The notes beneath the pieces were generated by a model. It did no database searches and was not told where the DNA came from. It was given only the letters and a program-made list of their open reading frames with translations. From contig JANWVT010000001.1 in the NCBI GenBank assembly GCA_025056255.1, forward strand, positions 1 to 64,000: a stretch of 64,000 nt of DNA. The letters are read 5' to 3'. Both the position numbers and the translations under genes were made by a program. This document shows positions 28,171 through 36,512 of the stretch, in pieces (position 1 is the stretch's first letter; the number at the start of each line of letters is the position of its first letter). The stretch is from Bernardetiaceae bacterium (GTDB lineage Bacteria; Bacteroidota; Bacteroidia; Cytophagales; Thermoflexibacteraceae).

Positions 28171-28560
28171 ATGACTCACTTTGAGAAAGTAAAACATTAC
28201 CTGCAGGAATTGGGTTACGACATTGCCCGTGAGGATGTAATAGACCAAATTTACGTTATCAATGCGCCAGAAGATGGCATCCAAAACCTCGTTGTGGACT
28301 GTAACGAACCTATTTTGGTTTTAGAACAATACCTGTTTGATATTGACAGTAGCGATGCAAAGGTGCTCAAATCTCTATTGCAGAAAAACCGGGAGATTGT
28401 TCACGGTGCGTTTGTATTAGACGATACAGGCAAACGCTTGCTTTTCCGCGATACGTTGCAGTTAGAAAATCTTGACTTGAACGAAATAGAAGCCAGTATT
28501 AACTCTCTCAAACTACTCATGGCAGAGTATGCCGATGAGATGCTTGAATTTGCCAAATAA
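28171..28560 (+). CDS. YbjN-like (CesT/type III chaperone fold) small protein
   Basis: A 129-residue acidic cytoplasmic protein without signal peptide. Its start (HFEKVKHYLQELGYDIAREDV) and alternating helix/strand pattern resemble YbjN-domain proteins, which share the fold of type III secretion chaperones and act as stress-linked regulators or chaperones. Only 39 bases separate it from pspA on the same strand, and a terminator follows pspA, so the two form an operon. A role in binding PspA or a membrane-stress partner is an inference from position. Family assignment is moderately sure. Confidence 0.6.
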   Translation: MTHFEKVKHYLQELGYDIAREDVIDQIYVINAPEDGIQNLVVDCNEPILVLEQYLFDIDSSDAKVLKSLLQKNREIVHGAFVLDDTGKRLLFRDTLQLENLDLNEIEASINSLKLLMAEYADEMLEFAK

Positions 28561-28599
28561 CACTTCCATTCATTTATCACAAACAACCAGTTTTCACAT

Positions 28600-29346
28600 A
28601 TGGGAATTTTCAAAAGACTTTTCAGCATTGGCAAAGCAGAAGCGCACAGCGTTCTGGATAAACTGGAAGACCCCATCAAAATGACAGAGCAGGGTATCCG
28701 CGATTTAAAAGAAGATTTGAACAAAAGCCTACAAGGGTTGGCAGAGATTAAAGCACTTGCCATTCGTGCCAAAAATGATAATGCTAAGTTTATTAACGAC
28801 GCCAAAACCTACGAACAAAAAGCCATTATGCTGCTACAGCGCGCTCAAACAGGGCAGCTTGCTCCTGCCGAAGCAGACCGTTTAGCCAGCGAAATGCTCC
28901 GCATGAAAGAAACGGCTGAACAGGAAGCACAACGAACTGCTAAAGAATTGGCAATGCACGAGCGAAGCGTAGCTACTGTGGAGCAAAACATTAACAAACT
29001 AAAGAGCAAGATCAGTACCTACGAAAACGAACTGCGAACATTGAAGGCACGTGCTAAGGTAAGTGAGGCTACTAAAAACATCAACAAGCAGTTGGCACAA
29101 ATCGACTCGAGCAGCACCATTGCCATGCTGGAACGCATGAAAGAAAAAGTTGCCCGAGACGAAGCCCTTGCACAGTCCTATGGTGCTATTGCTTTGGAAG
29201 GCAAAACAATTGATGAAGAGGTAGATAAAGTACTAGGAACAAGCACTCAAACTGATGCCTTGTTGGAATTAAAAGCTAAAATGGGACTACTGCCTCCTAC
29301 TACCCCACCTGCAGAGAGCGGCTCTTCCACACCACCCACACCGTAA
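28600..29346 (+). CDS. pspA: Phage shock protein A / IM30 family
   Basis: A 248-residue coiled-coil membrane-maintenance protein of the PspA/Vipp1 (ESCRT-III-like) family. It starts with the amphipathic helix MGIFKRLFSIGKAEAHSVLD and the family signature DKLEDPIKMTEQGIRDL. Long heptad helices follow (about 25-190) and a Pro/Thr/Ser-rich tail (PPTTPPAESGSSTPPTP) ends it. It probably forms oligomers on the inner membrane under envelope stress. No pspBC or pspF genes are present. It is co-transcribed with the YbjN-like gene. Confidence 0.88.
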   Translation: MGIFKRLFSIGKAEAHSVLDKLEDPIKMTEQGIRDLKEDLNKSLQGLAEIKALAIRAKNDNAKFINDAKTYEQKAIMLLQRAQTGQLAPAEADRLASEMLRMKETAEQEAQRTAKELAMHERSVATVEQNINKLKSKISTYENELRTLKARAKVSEATKNINKQLAQIDSSSTIAMLERMKEKVARDEALAQSYGAIALEGKTIDEEVDKVLGTSTQTDALLELKAKMGLLPPTTPPAESGSSTPPTP

Positions 29347-29363
29347 ATTGCGTTTCAATACAT

Positions 29364-29400
29364 AAAACAGCCATCCTATTATTGAGGGATGGCTGTTTTG
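29364..29400 (+). terminator. Terminator of the ybjN-like/pspA operon
   Basis: AAAACAGCCATCC pairs with GGATGGCTGTTTT (13 bp) around a 10-base loop, beginning 17 bases after the pspA stop. Confidence 0.8.
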
Positions 29401-29514
29401 TTACTCTTGGGTGAGGTTTGCCTTCTTAAAGATAACACAGCAGCAAGTGTAAGACAGTAGCATAAGGTTCGGCTTTACCCTTATTACTTTTTACCAAGCC
29501 CCTATACTTAATGC

Positions 29515-29547
29515 AAAAAAGGCTACCTCTGAAAAGGTAGCCTTTTT
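29515..29547 (-). terminator. Terminator of the rplB-rpsC block
   Basis: AGGCTACCT and AGGTAGCCT form the stem core, flanked by A and T runs. On the minus strand it ends in a run of six T. It lies 8 bases past the rpsC stop, so transcription stops there and no rplP follows. Confidence 0.8.
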
Positions 29548-29555
29548 CGAAAAGA

Positions 29556-30341
29556 TTACTTGCGCTTACCGCCGCGATTGTTACGTCCGCCGCGTCCACT
29601 GCGTCCGCGTTCGTTGCCACCACTGCGGCGGCGTTCTGCGGGGCGCTCCTCTCCACCGGATGCTCCTCCTGAGTCGCTACGAGGCAGTGTTCCCGTAACA
29701 GGCGATAAATCAGGACGACCGTATATTTCACCCTTAAATATCCATACCTTAATACCAATTTTACCGTACACGGTTTGAGCCTCAGTGACAGCGTAGTCAA
29801 TGTCGGCACGAAGGGTGTGCAAAGGCACACGTCCTTCTTTATACTCTTCGCTGCGTGCCATTTCAGCACCACCTAAGCGACCTGAGAGGCGTATTTTGAT
29901 ACCTTGGGCTCCTACACGCATGGCGTCGCTAATGGCTTTTTTCATAGCACGGCGGAAAGAGATGCGGGCTTCTAACTGCTGCGCAATAGTTTGACCCACC
30001 AAGCGTGCATCAATTTCAGGGCGCTTAATTTCAAAGATGTTGATTTGCACATCTTTTTTGGTAATTTTTTTCAACTCCTCTTTGATTTTATCAACCTCTG
30101 CTCCCTGCTTGCCAATCACTACTCCCGGACGAGCGGTATTAATCGTAATGGTCAGACGCTTGAGTGTGCGCTCTATAATAATACGCGAGATGCCGCCTTT
30201 GGGGATACGGGCATTCAAATATTTTCTGATTTGCTCGTCTTCTACTAGCTTTTCAGAAAAGTCTTTGCCACCATACCAATTAGAGTCCCATCCTTTAATG
30301 ATACCTAATCTAAGACCTATAGGATTAACTTTTTGTCCCAT
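29556..30341 (-). CDS. rpsC: 30S ribosomal protein uS3
   Basis: A 261-residue ribosomal protein at the mRNA entry side of the 30S head. N-terminal [13 protein letters not shown] and the KH domain (about 40-110; [21 protein letters not shown]) are standard; the C-terminal domain follows to about residue 215. After the conserved end comes an extra tail of about 35 residues rich in Arg and Gly ([14 protein letters not shown]), unlike the short end in Escherichia coli (233 residues). It is the last gene of the block: the terminator follows at once and the usual next gene, rplP, is absent. Confidence 0.97.
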   Translation of the reverse strand: MGQKVNPIGLRLGIIKGWDSNWYGGKDFSEKLVEDEQIRKYLNARIPKGGISRIIIERTLKRLTITINTARPGVVIGKQGAEVDKIKEELKKITKKDVQINIFEIKRPEIDARLVGQTIAQQLEARISFRRAMKKAISDAMRVGAQGIKIRLSGRLGGAEMARSEEYKEGRVPLHTLRADIDYAVTEAQTVYGKIGIKVWIFKGEIYGRPDLSPVTGTLPRSDSGGASGGEERPAERRRSGGNERGRSGRGGRNNRGGKRK

Positions 30342-30358
30342 CGATTTGAATCCCCCTT

Positions 30359-30751
30359 TTAAGCGTTGGTTTGAGTTTGTTCTTGAACAGGCGCTGCAAC
30401 ATCTACCCCTATCATTTCATCTACCACAATGGTAACGTGGTTAGAGCGCTTGCGGATGCGGTGTGCGCGACCTTGTGGTGCCGGACGAAGGCGTTTGAGC
30501 ATTTTGCCTTCGTTTACAAAAATGGTCTTCACGTACAGGTTAGCATTTTCAATTTTTTTGTCGGGATTTTTTTGTTCCCAGTTAGCAATAGCCGACAACA
30601 AGAGTTTCTCTAATTTGGCGGCACCTGAGCGTGGCTCGTATTTGAGTATGCTTAATGCCCGACTTACCTTCTGACCTCTTATCATATCGGCAACCATGCG
30701 CATTTTGCGAGGCGAGGTAGGGCAATTATTCAACTTTGCAATTGCTTCCAT
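30359..30751 (-). CDS. rplV: 50S ribosomal protein uL22
   Basis: A 130-residue ribosomal protein whose loop lines the peptide exit tunnel. [26 protein letters not shown] is the family start; the ORF track frame goes 20 codons further into rpsS and is not used. [14 protein letters not shown]-type tunnel-loop sequence is intact. The C-terminus has an extra [10 protein letters not shown] tail. It starts 1 base after the rpsS stop and ends 17 bases before rpsC. Confidence 0.96.
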   Translation of the reverse strand: MEAIAKLNNCPTSPRKMRMVADMIRGQKVSRALSILKYEPRSGAAKLEKLLLSAIANWEQKNPDKKIENANLYVKTIFVNEGKMLKRLRPAPQGRAHRIRKRSNHVTIVVDEMIGVDVAAPVQEQTQTNA

Positions 30752-30752
30752 C

Positions 30753-31031
30753 TTACTTTTTGCCTTTGTCTTTTTTGGCGGTATGTCCTTTGAAGGTGCG
30801 GGTAGGAGCAAACTCGCCGAGTTTATGCCCTACCATGTTCTCTGTTACATAAACAGGAATAAACTTGTTGCCATTGTGTACGGCAAAAGTGTGTCCGATA
30901 AAATCGGGAGAAATCATTGAGCGGCGAGACCAGGTTTTAATAACGGCTTTTTTATTAGAAGCATTCATTGCTTCTACTTTTTTTGCCAAGTTGTGGTCTA
31001 TGTACGGTCCTTTTTTAAGCGAACGTCCCAT
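30753..31031 (-). CDS. rpsS: 30S ribosomal protein uS19
   Basis: A 92-residue ribosomal protein of the 30S head that contacts uS13 and tRNA. The start [19 protein letters not shown], the centre [16 protein letters not shown] and [14 protein letters not shown] are textbook. It begins 2 bases after the rplB stop, in the normal order. Confidence 0.97.
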   Translation of the reverse strand: MGRSLKKGPYIDHNLAKKVEAMNASNKKAVIKTWSRRSMISPDFIGHTFAVHNGNKFIPVYVTENMVGHKLGEFAPTRTFKGHTAKKDKGKK

Positions 31032-31033
31032 AA

Positions 31034-31858
31034 TTATTTTTTCCTTCTGCTAATAATGAAACGATTTGAATACTTCTTAGGCGAACGTGTCTTTTTACCT
31101 TTGGCATACAAGCCCTTGCGTGAACGAGGATGTCCACCAGAAGCGCGACCCTCGCCACCGCCCATGGGGTGGTCTACAGGGTTCATCGCTACGCCGCGTG
31201 TACGAGGACGGATACCTTTCCAACGGTTACGACCAGCTTTGCCAATGCTTTCATTCATATGGTCGCTGTTGGAAACTGTGCCTACAGTGGCATAGCAGCT
31301 AGCTAAAACGAGGCGTGTTTCGCCTGAAGGCATTCGCAAAGAAGCATACTTGCCATCTCGACCTAACAATTGGGCATAGGAGCCTGCACTGCGAGCAATG
31401 TTGCCACCAGCACCAGGTCTTAACTCAATGTTGTGTACAATGGTACCTACCGGAATGGCTGATAGAGGAAGTGCATTGCCCAGTTCGGGCGCAACATTTG
31501 CCCCAGACATAACGGTTTGTCCTACTTTGATGCCTTCCGGAGCGATGATGTAGCGTTTCTCACCGTCTTCATATTTCAGAAGTGCGATGCGTGCAGTACG
31601 GTTAGGATCGTACTCGATAGCCTCCACGACTGCAGGAATGTCGTGTTTGTCTCGCTTAAAATCGATGATGCGATACTTACGCTTATGACCGCCGCCAATG
31701 TAGCGCATGGTCATCTTACCGGTGTTGTTTCGTCCGCCGGTTTTTTTCAGAGGTTCAGTCAACGACTTTTCGGGCGTTGATTTGGTAATCTCACTGAAAG
31801 TGGGCGCGATACGAAAACGAGTACCCGGTGTAACAGGTCTCAGTTTTTTTACTGCCAT
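31034..31858 (-). CDS. rplB: 50S ribosomal protein uL2
   Basis: A 274-residue ribosomal protein important for subunit joining and peptidyl-transferase function. The signature [21 protein letters not shown], with its conserved histidine, is intact, as is the OB/SH3 region ([15 protein letters not shown]). It is the first gene of the block: the gene upstream runs on the other strand, so rplW, rplD, rplC and rpsJ are missing. A strong consensus promoter lies about 70 bases upstream. Confidence 0.97.
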   Translation of the reverse strand: MAVKKLRPVTPGTRFRIAPTFSEITKSTPEKSLTEPLKKTGGRNNTGKMTMRYIGGGHKRKYRIIDFKRDKHDIPAVVEAIEYDPNRTARIALLKYEDGEKRYIIAPEGIKVGQTVMSGANVAPELGNALPLSAIPVGTIVHNIELRPGAGGNIARSAGSYAQLLGRDGKYASLRMPSGETRLVLASCYATVGTVSNSDHMNESIGKAGRNRWKGIRPRTRGVAMNPVDHPMGGGEGRASGGHPRSRKGLYAKGKKTRSPKKYSNRFIISRRKK

Positions 31859-31929
31859 AAAATTTTAGTATTTAGCCCCCTAATAGGGCAACGGTTTACT
31901 ACTTTACACCGCAATTGAAAATCAGGCTG

Positions 31930-31959
31930 CAAAGTTATGCAAAACTCCTTACCTCACAA
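31930..31959 (-). promoter_or_regulatory. Promoter of the rplB-rpsS-rplV-rpsC operon
   Basis: On the minus strand TTG (31957-31959) is followed by exactly 19 bases and TAACTTTG (31930-31937), a near-perfect Bacteroidota promoter. Transcription would begin near 31924, leaving a leader of about 65 bases. The leader has a short CCCTATTAGGG hairpin that might serve r-protein control. Confidence 0.6.
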
Positions 31960-32016
31960 CACTTTACACATTTATTTTGCAATTTTACTGTCTCATTTTG
32001 GCTATTAGGCTGCTTT

Positions 32017-33138
32017 ATGACCTTGCCTCTGCTCTTAGAAAGTGTTCACGGTTACCGTTTTACACATGCGGGCAATAGTTTTTCCAGCATGTCGTCGGTT
32101 ATTTTCAACGACTTGCAGGCTTTGCCCGAGTGGCAATCAATAGACATTGCTTTGCTCACTGTTGGCTGGCAGGCATCGGCAGAAGATGCTTTCCGACGCG
32201 CTTTTTACAATTTGCGACAGAGTAACAAAACATATCGCATCGCCGATTTGGGCTGCCTCAGAGCAGGTGTTGATGCCGTTGAAACATGTTTGCGCTTACA
32301 AGATGTGTGTGCCTTTCTTTTACAAAAACAGGTTACTCCTTGCATTGTAGCCGACCGGCATGAATTAGACATCGGACAGTTCAGGGCTTACCAACAAACC
32401 GGACAGTTGATATATGTGCTGCAAGTAGACCAAACACTGGATTTGAAAATTCAGGGTGACGCGCTGCAACATCTGGATGAAATGATTACTTGGCAGCCTA
32501 ATTTTTTACTTGGCGCTGGACTATTAGCCTACCAACAACATTTGACTGACTCGGCTCATTTGGAACTTTGGCAGCAATTGGGCTTCGACCTAATGAGTCT
32601 TGGCAAAATGCGCGACGATATGAAAGCTGCTGAGCCCCTAATTCGCTCCGCACATATGATCAGCTTCGATGTAGCAGCGCTTCGTCCTTTTTTTACCCCC
32701 CCGCATCAGCCTTTCCCTTTTGGGCTACATCCGGAAGAAGCCTGTCAGATTGCTTGGTATGCGGGCAACAGTGAGCATTTGTCGTCGCTGGGCTTGTATG
32801 GCTATCACCCTGAAAAAGACCCGCACGGACTAATGGCGGCGCTACTGGCAACAATGGTTTGGTATTTCATAGAAGGATATGACAAGAGTAATAAGAGCCT
32901 CAATTTTTCAGACAGCCGCTTTGTAAAGTACGTAGTGCCTATTGGCACATCTTATCAGTTGGTTTTCTATAAGCACGTACACAACGAAAAATGGTGGATG
33001 GAACTGCCCGCCGATGAGTCTGCCCTGCTCAACTCGGGTAAGCCTCGTGCCATACCTTGCAGCTATGCTGATTACTTAACAGCCTGTTCCGGAGTTCCAC
33101 CTGACTGCTGGGTAAGACTTTCTGCTCGTTTAGGATAA
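32017..33138 (+). CDS. Arginase/formiminoglutamase-fold protein with degenerate metal site
   Basis: A 373-residue member of the ureohydrolase superfamily, in a group often labelled formimidoylglutamase in bacteroidetes. The three metal-binding motifs are altered: DRHELD stands where GGGHE is expected, DQTLD replaces DAHxD (histidine lost), and SFDVAAL replaces DxDxxDP. Binding of the usual two manganese ions is therefore doubtful, and a non-catalytic or changed role is possible. The ORF track starts at a TTG at 31915; ATG 32017 (MTLPLLLESVHGY) is a better start. Divergent from rplB; no histidine-degradation genes are near. Confidence 0.7.
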   Translation: MTLPLLLESVHGYRFTHAGNSFSSMSSVIFNDLQALPEWQSIDIALLTVGWQASAEDAFRRAFYNLRQSNKTYRIADLGCLRAGVDAVETCLRLQDVCAFLLQKQVTPCIVADRHELDIGQFRAYQQTGQLIYVLQVDQTLDLKIQGDALQHLDEMITWQPNFLLGAGLLAYQQHLTDSAHLELWQQLGFDLMSLGKMRDDMKAAEPLIRSAHMISFDVAALRPFFTPPHQPFPFGLHPEEACQIAWYAGNSEHLSSLGLYGYHPEKDPHGLMAALLATMVWYFIEGYDKSNKSLNFSDSRFVKYVVPIGTSYQLVFYKHVHNEKWWMELPADESALLNSGKPRAIPCSYADYLTACSGVPPDCWVRLSARLG

Positions 33139-33506
33139 TGCCCTAGTGTTTGTTGGCTGCTACCTGAGCACACGCGTATGTTCATGTAGCTCAGGTGAAT
33201 TGGTGTTGGCTTATTTGTCTCAACATGAAAGTAGCGCAGTAAAGAGATTTTTGGGGGTTACCGAATAATATCCTGCAATCTCATCGGCAAACATGATGGA
33301 TAAAGCCTCAATCATTGTTTCAACAGGATGGCAGTATTGAGAGGCTGAAAAACAACCTTGCTAACAGTAGCACTTGTCCTTACTGGCAACAGGGTTGCCT
33401 GTGAGGACACAAACAACAATGAGTTTGCCTTTATAAATGCGCATTTGGCAAAATCAACCCTATCAATACCTAAACAGCCACTAAGCTGAATCTATGAAAT
33501 TGCCAA
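33139..33506. other. 368-base convergent intergenic region with an inverted repeat
   Basis: No gene is visible. ACCTGAGC (33162-33169) and GCTCAGGT (33189-33196) form an 8-bp inverted repeat around 19 bases, without a T-run. At 33400-33420 the text gtgaggacacaaacaacaat matches the core of the dispersed intergenic element seen elsewhere in the window. Confidence 0.4.
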
Positions 33507-34166
33507 TTATTTAATTTCAAGTATCATAAATCCGTGCATAGAAGTAACCTGACTATTGCACTTAAAAAAATTATTTTTAGTAAAGATGCAAATGAGGTTG
33601 CTGTTAGCAAAGTAATAGGCTTTGTCGATGCTGTAGTTAAAATACAAGCCATCAGGGGAGTAATATAAAAGTTTGAGTTGCAGTTTACCGTTTACAGTGG
33701 GCAAATCAATACCTGCTTCGCGGGTGGCATCGTTCCACTTGCGTGCACACTCAGCACTAAAGTCGCGCAAGTAGTCTTTTTCCAAACTTTGATTGCGGTC
33801 TGGGGTAACAAGCCTTGCATTTCGCTTCCTAAGCAAAAGAACGCCGTTCTCTGGCAATATTTCAATTGGTTCCTCATACTCAATTGCATTTTGCAATTGT
33901 TGTTTTAACTGCACCCAACTGTTGAAATCTCGCAACGCAGTTTGCCTTGCAATGGGTTTGTCGTGTTCCAAATCTACCTGTATCAAATTAGCATGACTGC
34001 ACTCGCCGTCAAGGGTTTCGGCTATCCACAAAACATTTTGGTTTTGCTCTTTTAAAATCAAAAAATAAGACTGCTCGCAATTACCAGAGCTAACTTGGTG
34101 TGTAATGGGGTAAAGTTTGGGTAAAATTGTGAGCCCAATCCATAAAACTTCGACAAACAAACACAT
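33507..34166 (-). CDS. Hypothetical exported protein downstream of dapB
   Basis: A 219-residue protein that I do not recognise. The start MCLFVEVLWIGLTILPKLYP looks like a signal peptide or anchor. The rest is soluble and mixed alpha/beta, ending in a hydrophobic strand (GFMILEIK). ATG 34166 is chosen because the 51 codons before it in the ORF track run into dapB. It begins 25 bases after the dapB stop on the same strand, so the two are probably co-transcribed. Nothing suggests a link to lysine synthesis beyond that. Confidence 0.5.
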   Translation of the reverse strand: MCLFVEVLWIGLTILPKLYPITHQVSSGNCEQSYFLILKEQNQNVLWIAETLDGECSHANLIQVDLEHDKPIARQTALRDFNSWVQLKQQLQNAIEYEEPIEILPENGVLLLRKRNARLVTPDRNQSLEKDYLRDFSAECARKWNDATREAGIDLPTVNGKLQLKLLYYSPDGLYFNYSIDKAYYFANSNLICIFTKNNFFKCNSQVTSMHGFMILEIK

Positions 34167-34191
34167 GACTTTCGTAATTGTACGGTTTACA

Positions 34192-34908
34192 TTAAAAGCG
34201 AAGCATATCTTGCATGCCAAATATACCTTGTTTGCCCTGTAGCCAAATAGCCGCCTGTAAAGCGCCGCGCGCAAATCCTTCTCTGCTATGTGCAGTGTGC
34301 TTAATTTCAATAGTATCAATAGCAGAAGAATAGCTAACCACGTGCGTACCCGGCACCGCTGCCTGACGAACAGCCGTAATAGGCAAATACGCCTGGCTTG
34401 TAGGGGGTGCCAGTTGCCAACCTCTCAGATGCGAATAGGCAGACAAAACACCTTCGGCTAAGGTAAGCGCTGTACCACTGGGGGCATCTTTTTTCTCTGT
34501 GTGATGTATTTCTGTAATAGCCGGTACATAGCTTGACTGCATTGAAGTCCACCGCGCCAACAATCGGTTGATTTCGAAGAAAATATGAACGCCAATGCTA
34601 TAATTGGAAGCGTAAAACAAAGCTCCTTTTTCTTCTTGAAATCTTCGGGTAATGTATTCCCAGTGCTGCAGCCAGCCAGTAGTGCCACAAACTACGGGCA
34701 AGTGGTTTTGCAAGCAAAATTCTAAATTGCTCACTGCCGACTCAGGATTGGTGAACTCGATAGCAACATCAGCATCGCCTAATTGATAGCTGGTTAACTC
34801 ATGGCGACTTTCAGCGGTAATGCGGTGTGTAATGGTATGACCTTCTGCAAGGGCAATATTTTCAATGGCTTTACCCATTTTGCCATACCCCAATAGCATA
34901 ATTTTCAT
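34192..34908 (-). CDS. dapB: 4-hydroxy-tetrahydrodipicolinate reductase DapB
   Basis: A 238-residue NAD(P)H-dependent reductase of lysine and diaminopimelate synthesis. GYGKMGKAI is the nucleotide-binding loop. The catalytic region EIHHTEKKDAPSGTAL contains the conserved histidine pair and the lysine that binds substrate. The short form (about 240 residues) is usual for bacteroidetes. The ATG at 34908 (MKIMLLGYGKMG) is taken; the ORF track start at 34932 adds eight residues without support. Confidence 0.95.
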   Translation of the reverse strand: MKIMLLGYGKMGKAIENIALAEGHTITHRITAESRHELTSYQLGDADVAIEFTNPESAVSNLEFCLQNHLPVVCGTTGWLQHWEYITRRFQEEKGALFYASNYSIGVHIFFEINRLLARWTSMQSSYVPAITEIHHTEKKDAPSGTALTLAEGVLSAYSHLRGWQLAPPTSQAYLPITAVRQAAVPGTHVVSYSSAIDTIEIKHTAHSREGFARGALQAAIWLQGKQGIFGMQDMLRF

Positions 34909-35366
34909 AACTAAACAATCAACTAATAACAAAGTTAAGCAGTTGTGTATATGCGATTAGCAGTTTTACAATAAATAATTGTAGCTGCTTTGCTTGCGGT
35001 TGCTCATAGTTCGCGTGTTATTGGGCGGCTTTGAAAACTAAATTTATGCATGATTAACTCTGCAAACAGTATATAATGCCACTGATGCCATTAAAAAGTG
35101 GCAAGATTGAGTTTGATGTTGCCGTTGCACGCTGCCGTTGCACGATGCCGTTGCACGCTGCCGTTGCACGTTGCCGTTGTTTATGTCTTTTTGAACCTCC
35201 CAGCTTGTCGCATGTGGGAACTCTTGCAAGGGTGTGGTGTTTTAAGTGCAAGAAATAATAAAAAGGGCATGCTTTTTCAGCTATGCTGAGTTTTAAATTA
35301 CAAGCATTGGCTGATTAAGCTAATAAATCTGTGTGTTAAAGAATTGCTTAAAATTTTTCTTTGCGT
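34909..35366. other. 458-base intergenic region with 13-bp tandem repeats
   Basis: Between dapB and the last gene of the glycan cluster, both on the minus strand. The middle is the repeat element annotated at 35118-35192. The ORFs listed in this region (35044-35289) are translations of that repeat. Otherwise nothing is recognised. Confidence 0.5.
35118..35192 (-). repeat. 13-bp tandem repeat, five units, with dispersed core
   Basis: Five successive 13-base units, gttgccgttgcac, gctgccgttgcac, gatgccgttgcac, gctgccgttgcac and a diverged gttgccgttgttt, then atgtctttttg. On the minus strand this is gacataaacaacggcaac followed by gtgcaacggcagc repeats, the same unit as at 54853-54912 in the other orientation. 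Confidence 0.8.
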
Positions 35367-36512
35367 TTACCAACACTGCCGCAATAGTGCAAAGTGCTGC
35401 AACAATTCTCTGAATCGGTTGATAAAATTAGCTTGGGAACGTGCCACTGCAATATGTTTGCCTTTGGCAATCATTTGGCGGCGCAGCGACTCGTTGCCGT
35501 ACAGTTGCAAAACGGCTGCTGCCATCTGCTCCGCCGATGTAGGTGCAAATAGCAGAGCAGCATCTTGCATTTGTTCATGTGCCCCTGCAACGGCAGATGC
35601 CAGCACGGGGCAACCCAGCGCAAAAGCCTCTAACGGCGGCAGGTTTTCCGGTCCGAAATGGGTTGGGTAAATTAATGCGACGGCATGTTGATAGAGCGCA
35701 ACTAACTCATTTTCAGCTACAAAACCCGGGAAATGTACAAATTCGGCAAGTCCCAAGTTGGCAGCGGTTTGCCGAACGTATGCCTTGTTACCTTTGTCCG
35801 AACCTGTCAGTATCAGGTGTAGTTTTTTGCCCTGCGCATGGAGCTGCGCTAATGCCTGTAACAGCGTGATGTGGTTTTTATGCGGCCAGAATTGTGCAGG
35901 ATAAAAGAGGTATTCACCCGCAGGCAGCCATTGCGGACGTGGTTGCGGTTGGTTGGCATATTGCAGCGCAAACTGCGGGGTCAGGTGCGGAATCTGAAAA
36001 ATGCGCTCAGGATGCACACCATAAAACAACGAAATCTCGTCTGCCCCCGCCTGATTGCCGATGATGACAAAGGCTGCTTTGGGCAAATATTTGCGATAGT
36101 AGCCTTCGCGCTTCTCCCACTCGCCATTGGCACTTACTTCGGGGAAAAAGGGCTGTCGGCGGTGCTGCAAGTCCCAAACAATGTTGATGTAGGGCACATC
36201 TACCTGAAAATTTTCCCAAGGCGAAAGGTAAAAAATAACGTCAGGACGGCTTGCCAGCACAACATCTTGCAAAGGATGCCGTTTGCGCAAACCAGCCTTG
36301 AACAATGCCCGCTGCAACAGGGGCGTATCAATATTGCAAAGGCTGAAATGAGCGCTTTCACCAATTTTCAACTGATGCTTGTGCGCGTAAAGGATGAATT
36401 GATGTTCGCCTTCGGCAGCCAGCAAGCGGATGGCTTCTAACATTTCGCGCTCAATAGTAAACCCTCCGCCTTCTTCTGCCCGCAAACTGCCTGAATATAG
36501 CCCTACTCTCAT
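35367..36512 (-). CDS. Glycosyltransferase family 4 (GT-B)
   Basis: A 381-residue retaining glycosyltransferase of the glycan cluster. The N-terminal acceptor domain starts MRVGLYSGSLRAEEGGGFT; the C-terminal domain binds nucleotide sugar with the E-x7-E type motif in PTHFGPENLPPLEAFALGCPVLAS. No membrane segments. The ATG at 36512 overlaps the stop of the methyltransferase gene by 4 bases (ATGA), which favours it over the upstream ATG of the ORF track. It is the last gene of the operon. Confidence 0.88.
   Translation of the reverse strand: MRVGLYSGSLRAEEGGGFTIEREMLEAIRLLAAEGEHQFILYAHKHQLKIGESAHFSLCNIDTPLLQRALFKAGLRKRHPLQDVVLASRPDVIFYLSPWENFQVDVPYINIVWDLQHRRQPFFPEVSANGEWEKREGYYRKYLPKAAFVIIGNQAGADEISLFYGVHPERIFQIPHLTPQFALQYANQPQPRPQWLPAGEYLFYPAQFWPHKNHITLLQALAQLHAQGKKLHLILTGSDKGNKAYVRQTAANLGLAEFVHFPGFVAENELVALYQHAVALIYPTHFGPENLPPLEAFALGCPVLASAVAGAHEQMQDAALLFAPTSAEQMAAAVLQLYGNESLRRQMIAKGKHIAVARSQANFINRFRELLQHFALLRQCW

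Noticed and set aside
31915-32016. N-terminal extension of the arginase-like ORF from a TTG
   Set aside because: It overlaps the predicted rplB promoter and the family-like sequence begins at ATG 32017.
35118-35192. 13-bp units considered as a CRISPR array
   Set aside because: Units follow one another without spacers, are far too short for CRISPR repeats, and no cas gene is near.
35044-35289. Overlapping small ORFs over the tandem repeat
   Set aside because: Translations in both directions are repetitive products of the 13-bp unit, such as CNGSVQRQ, not genes.
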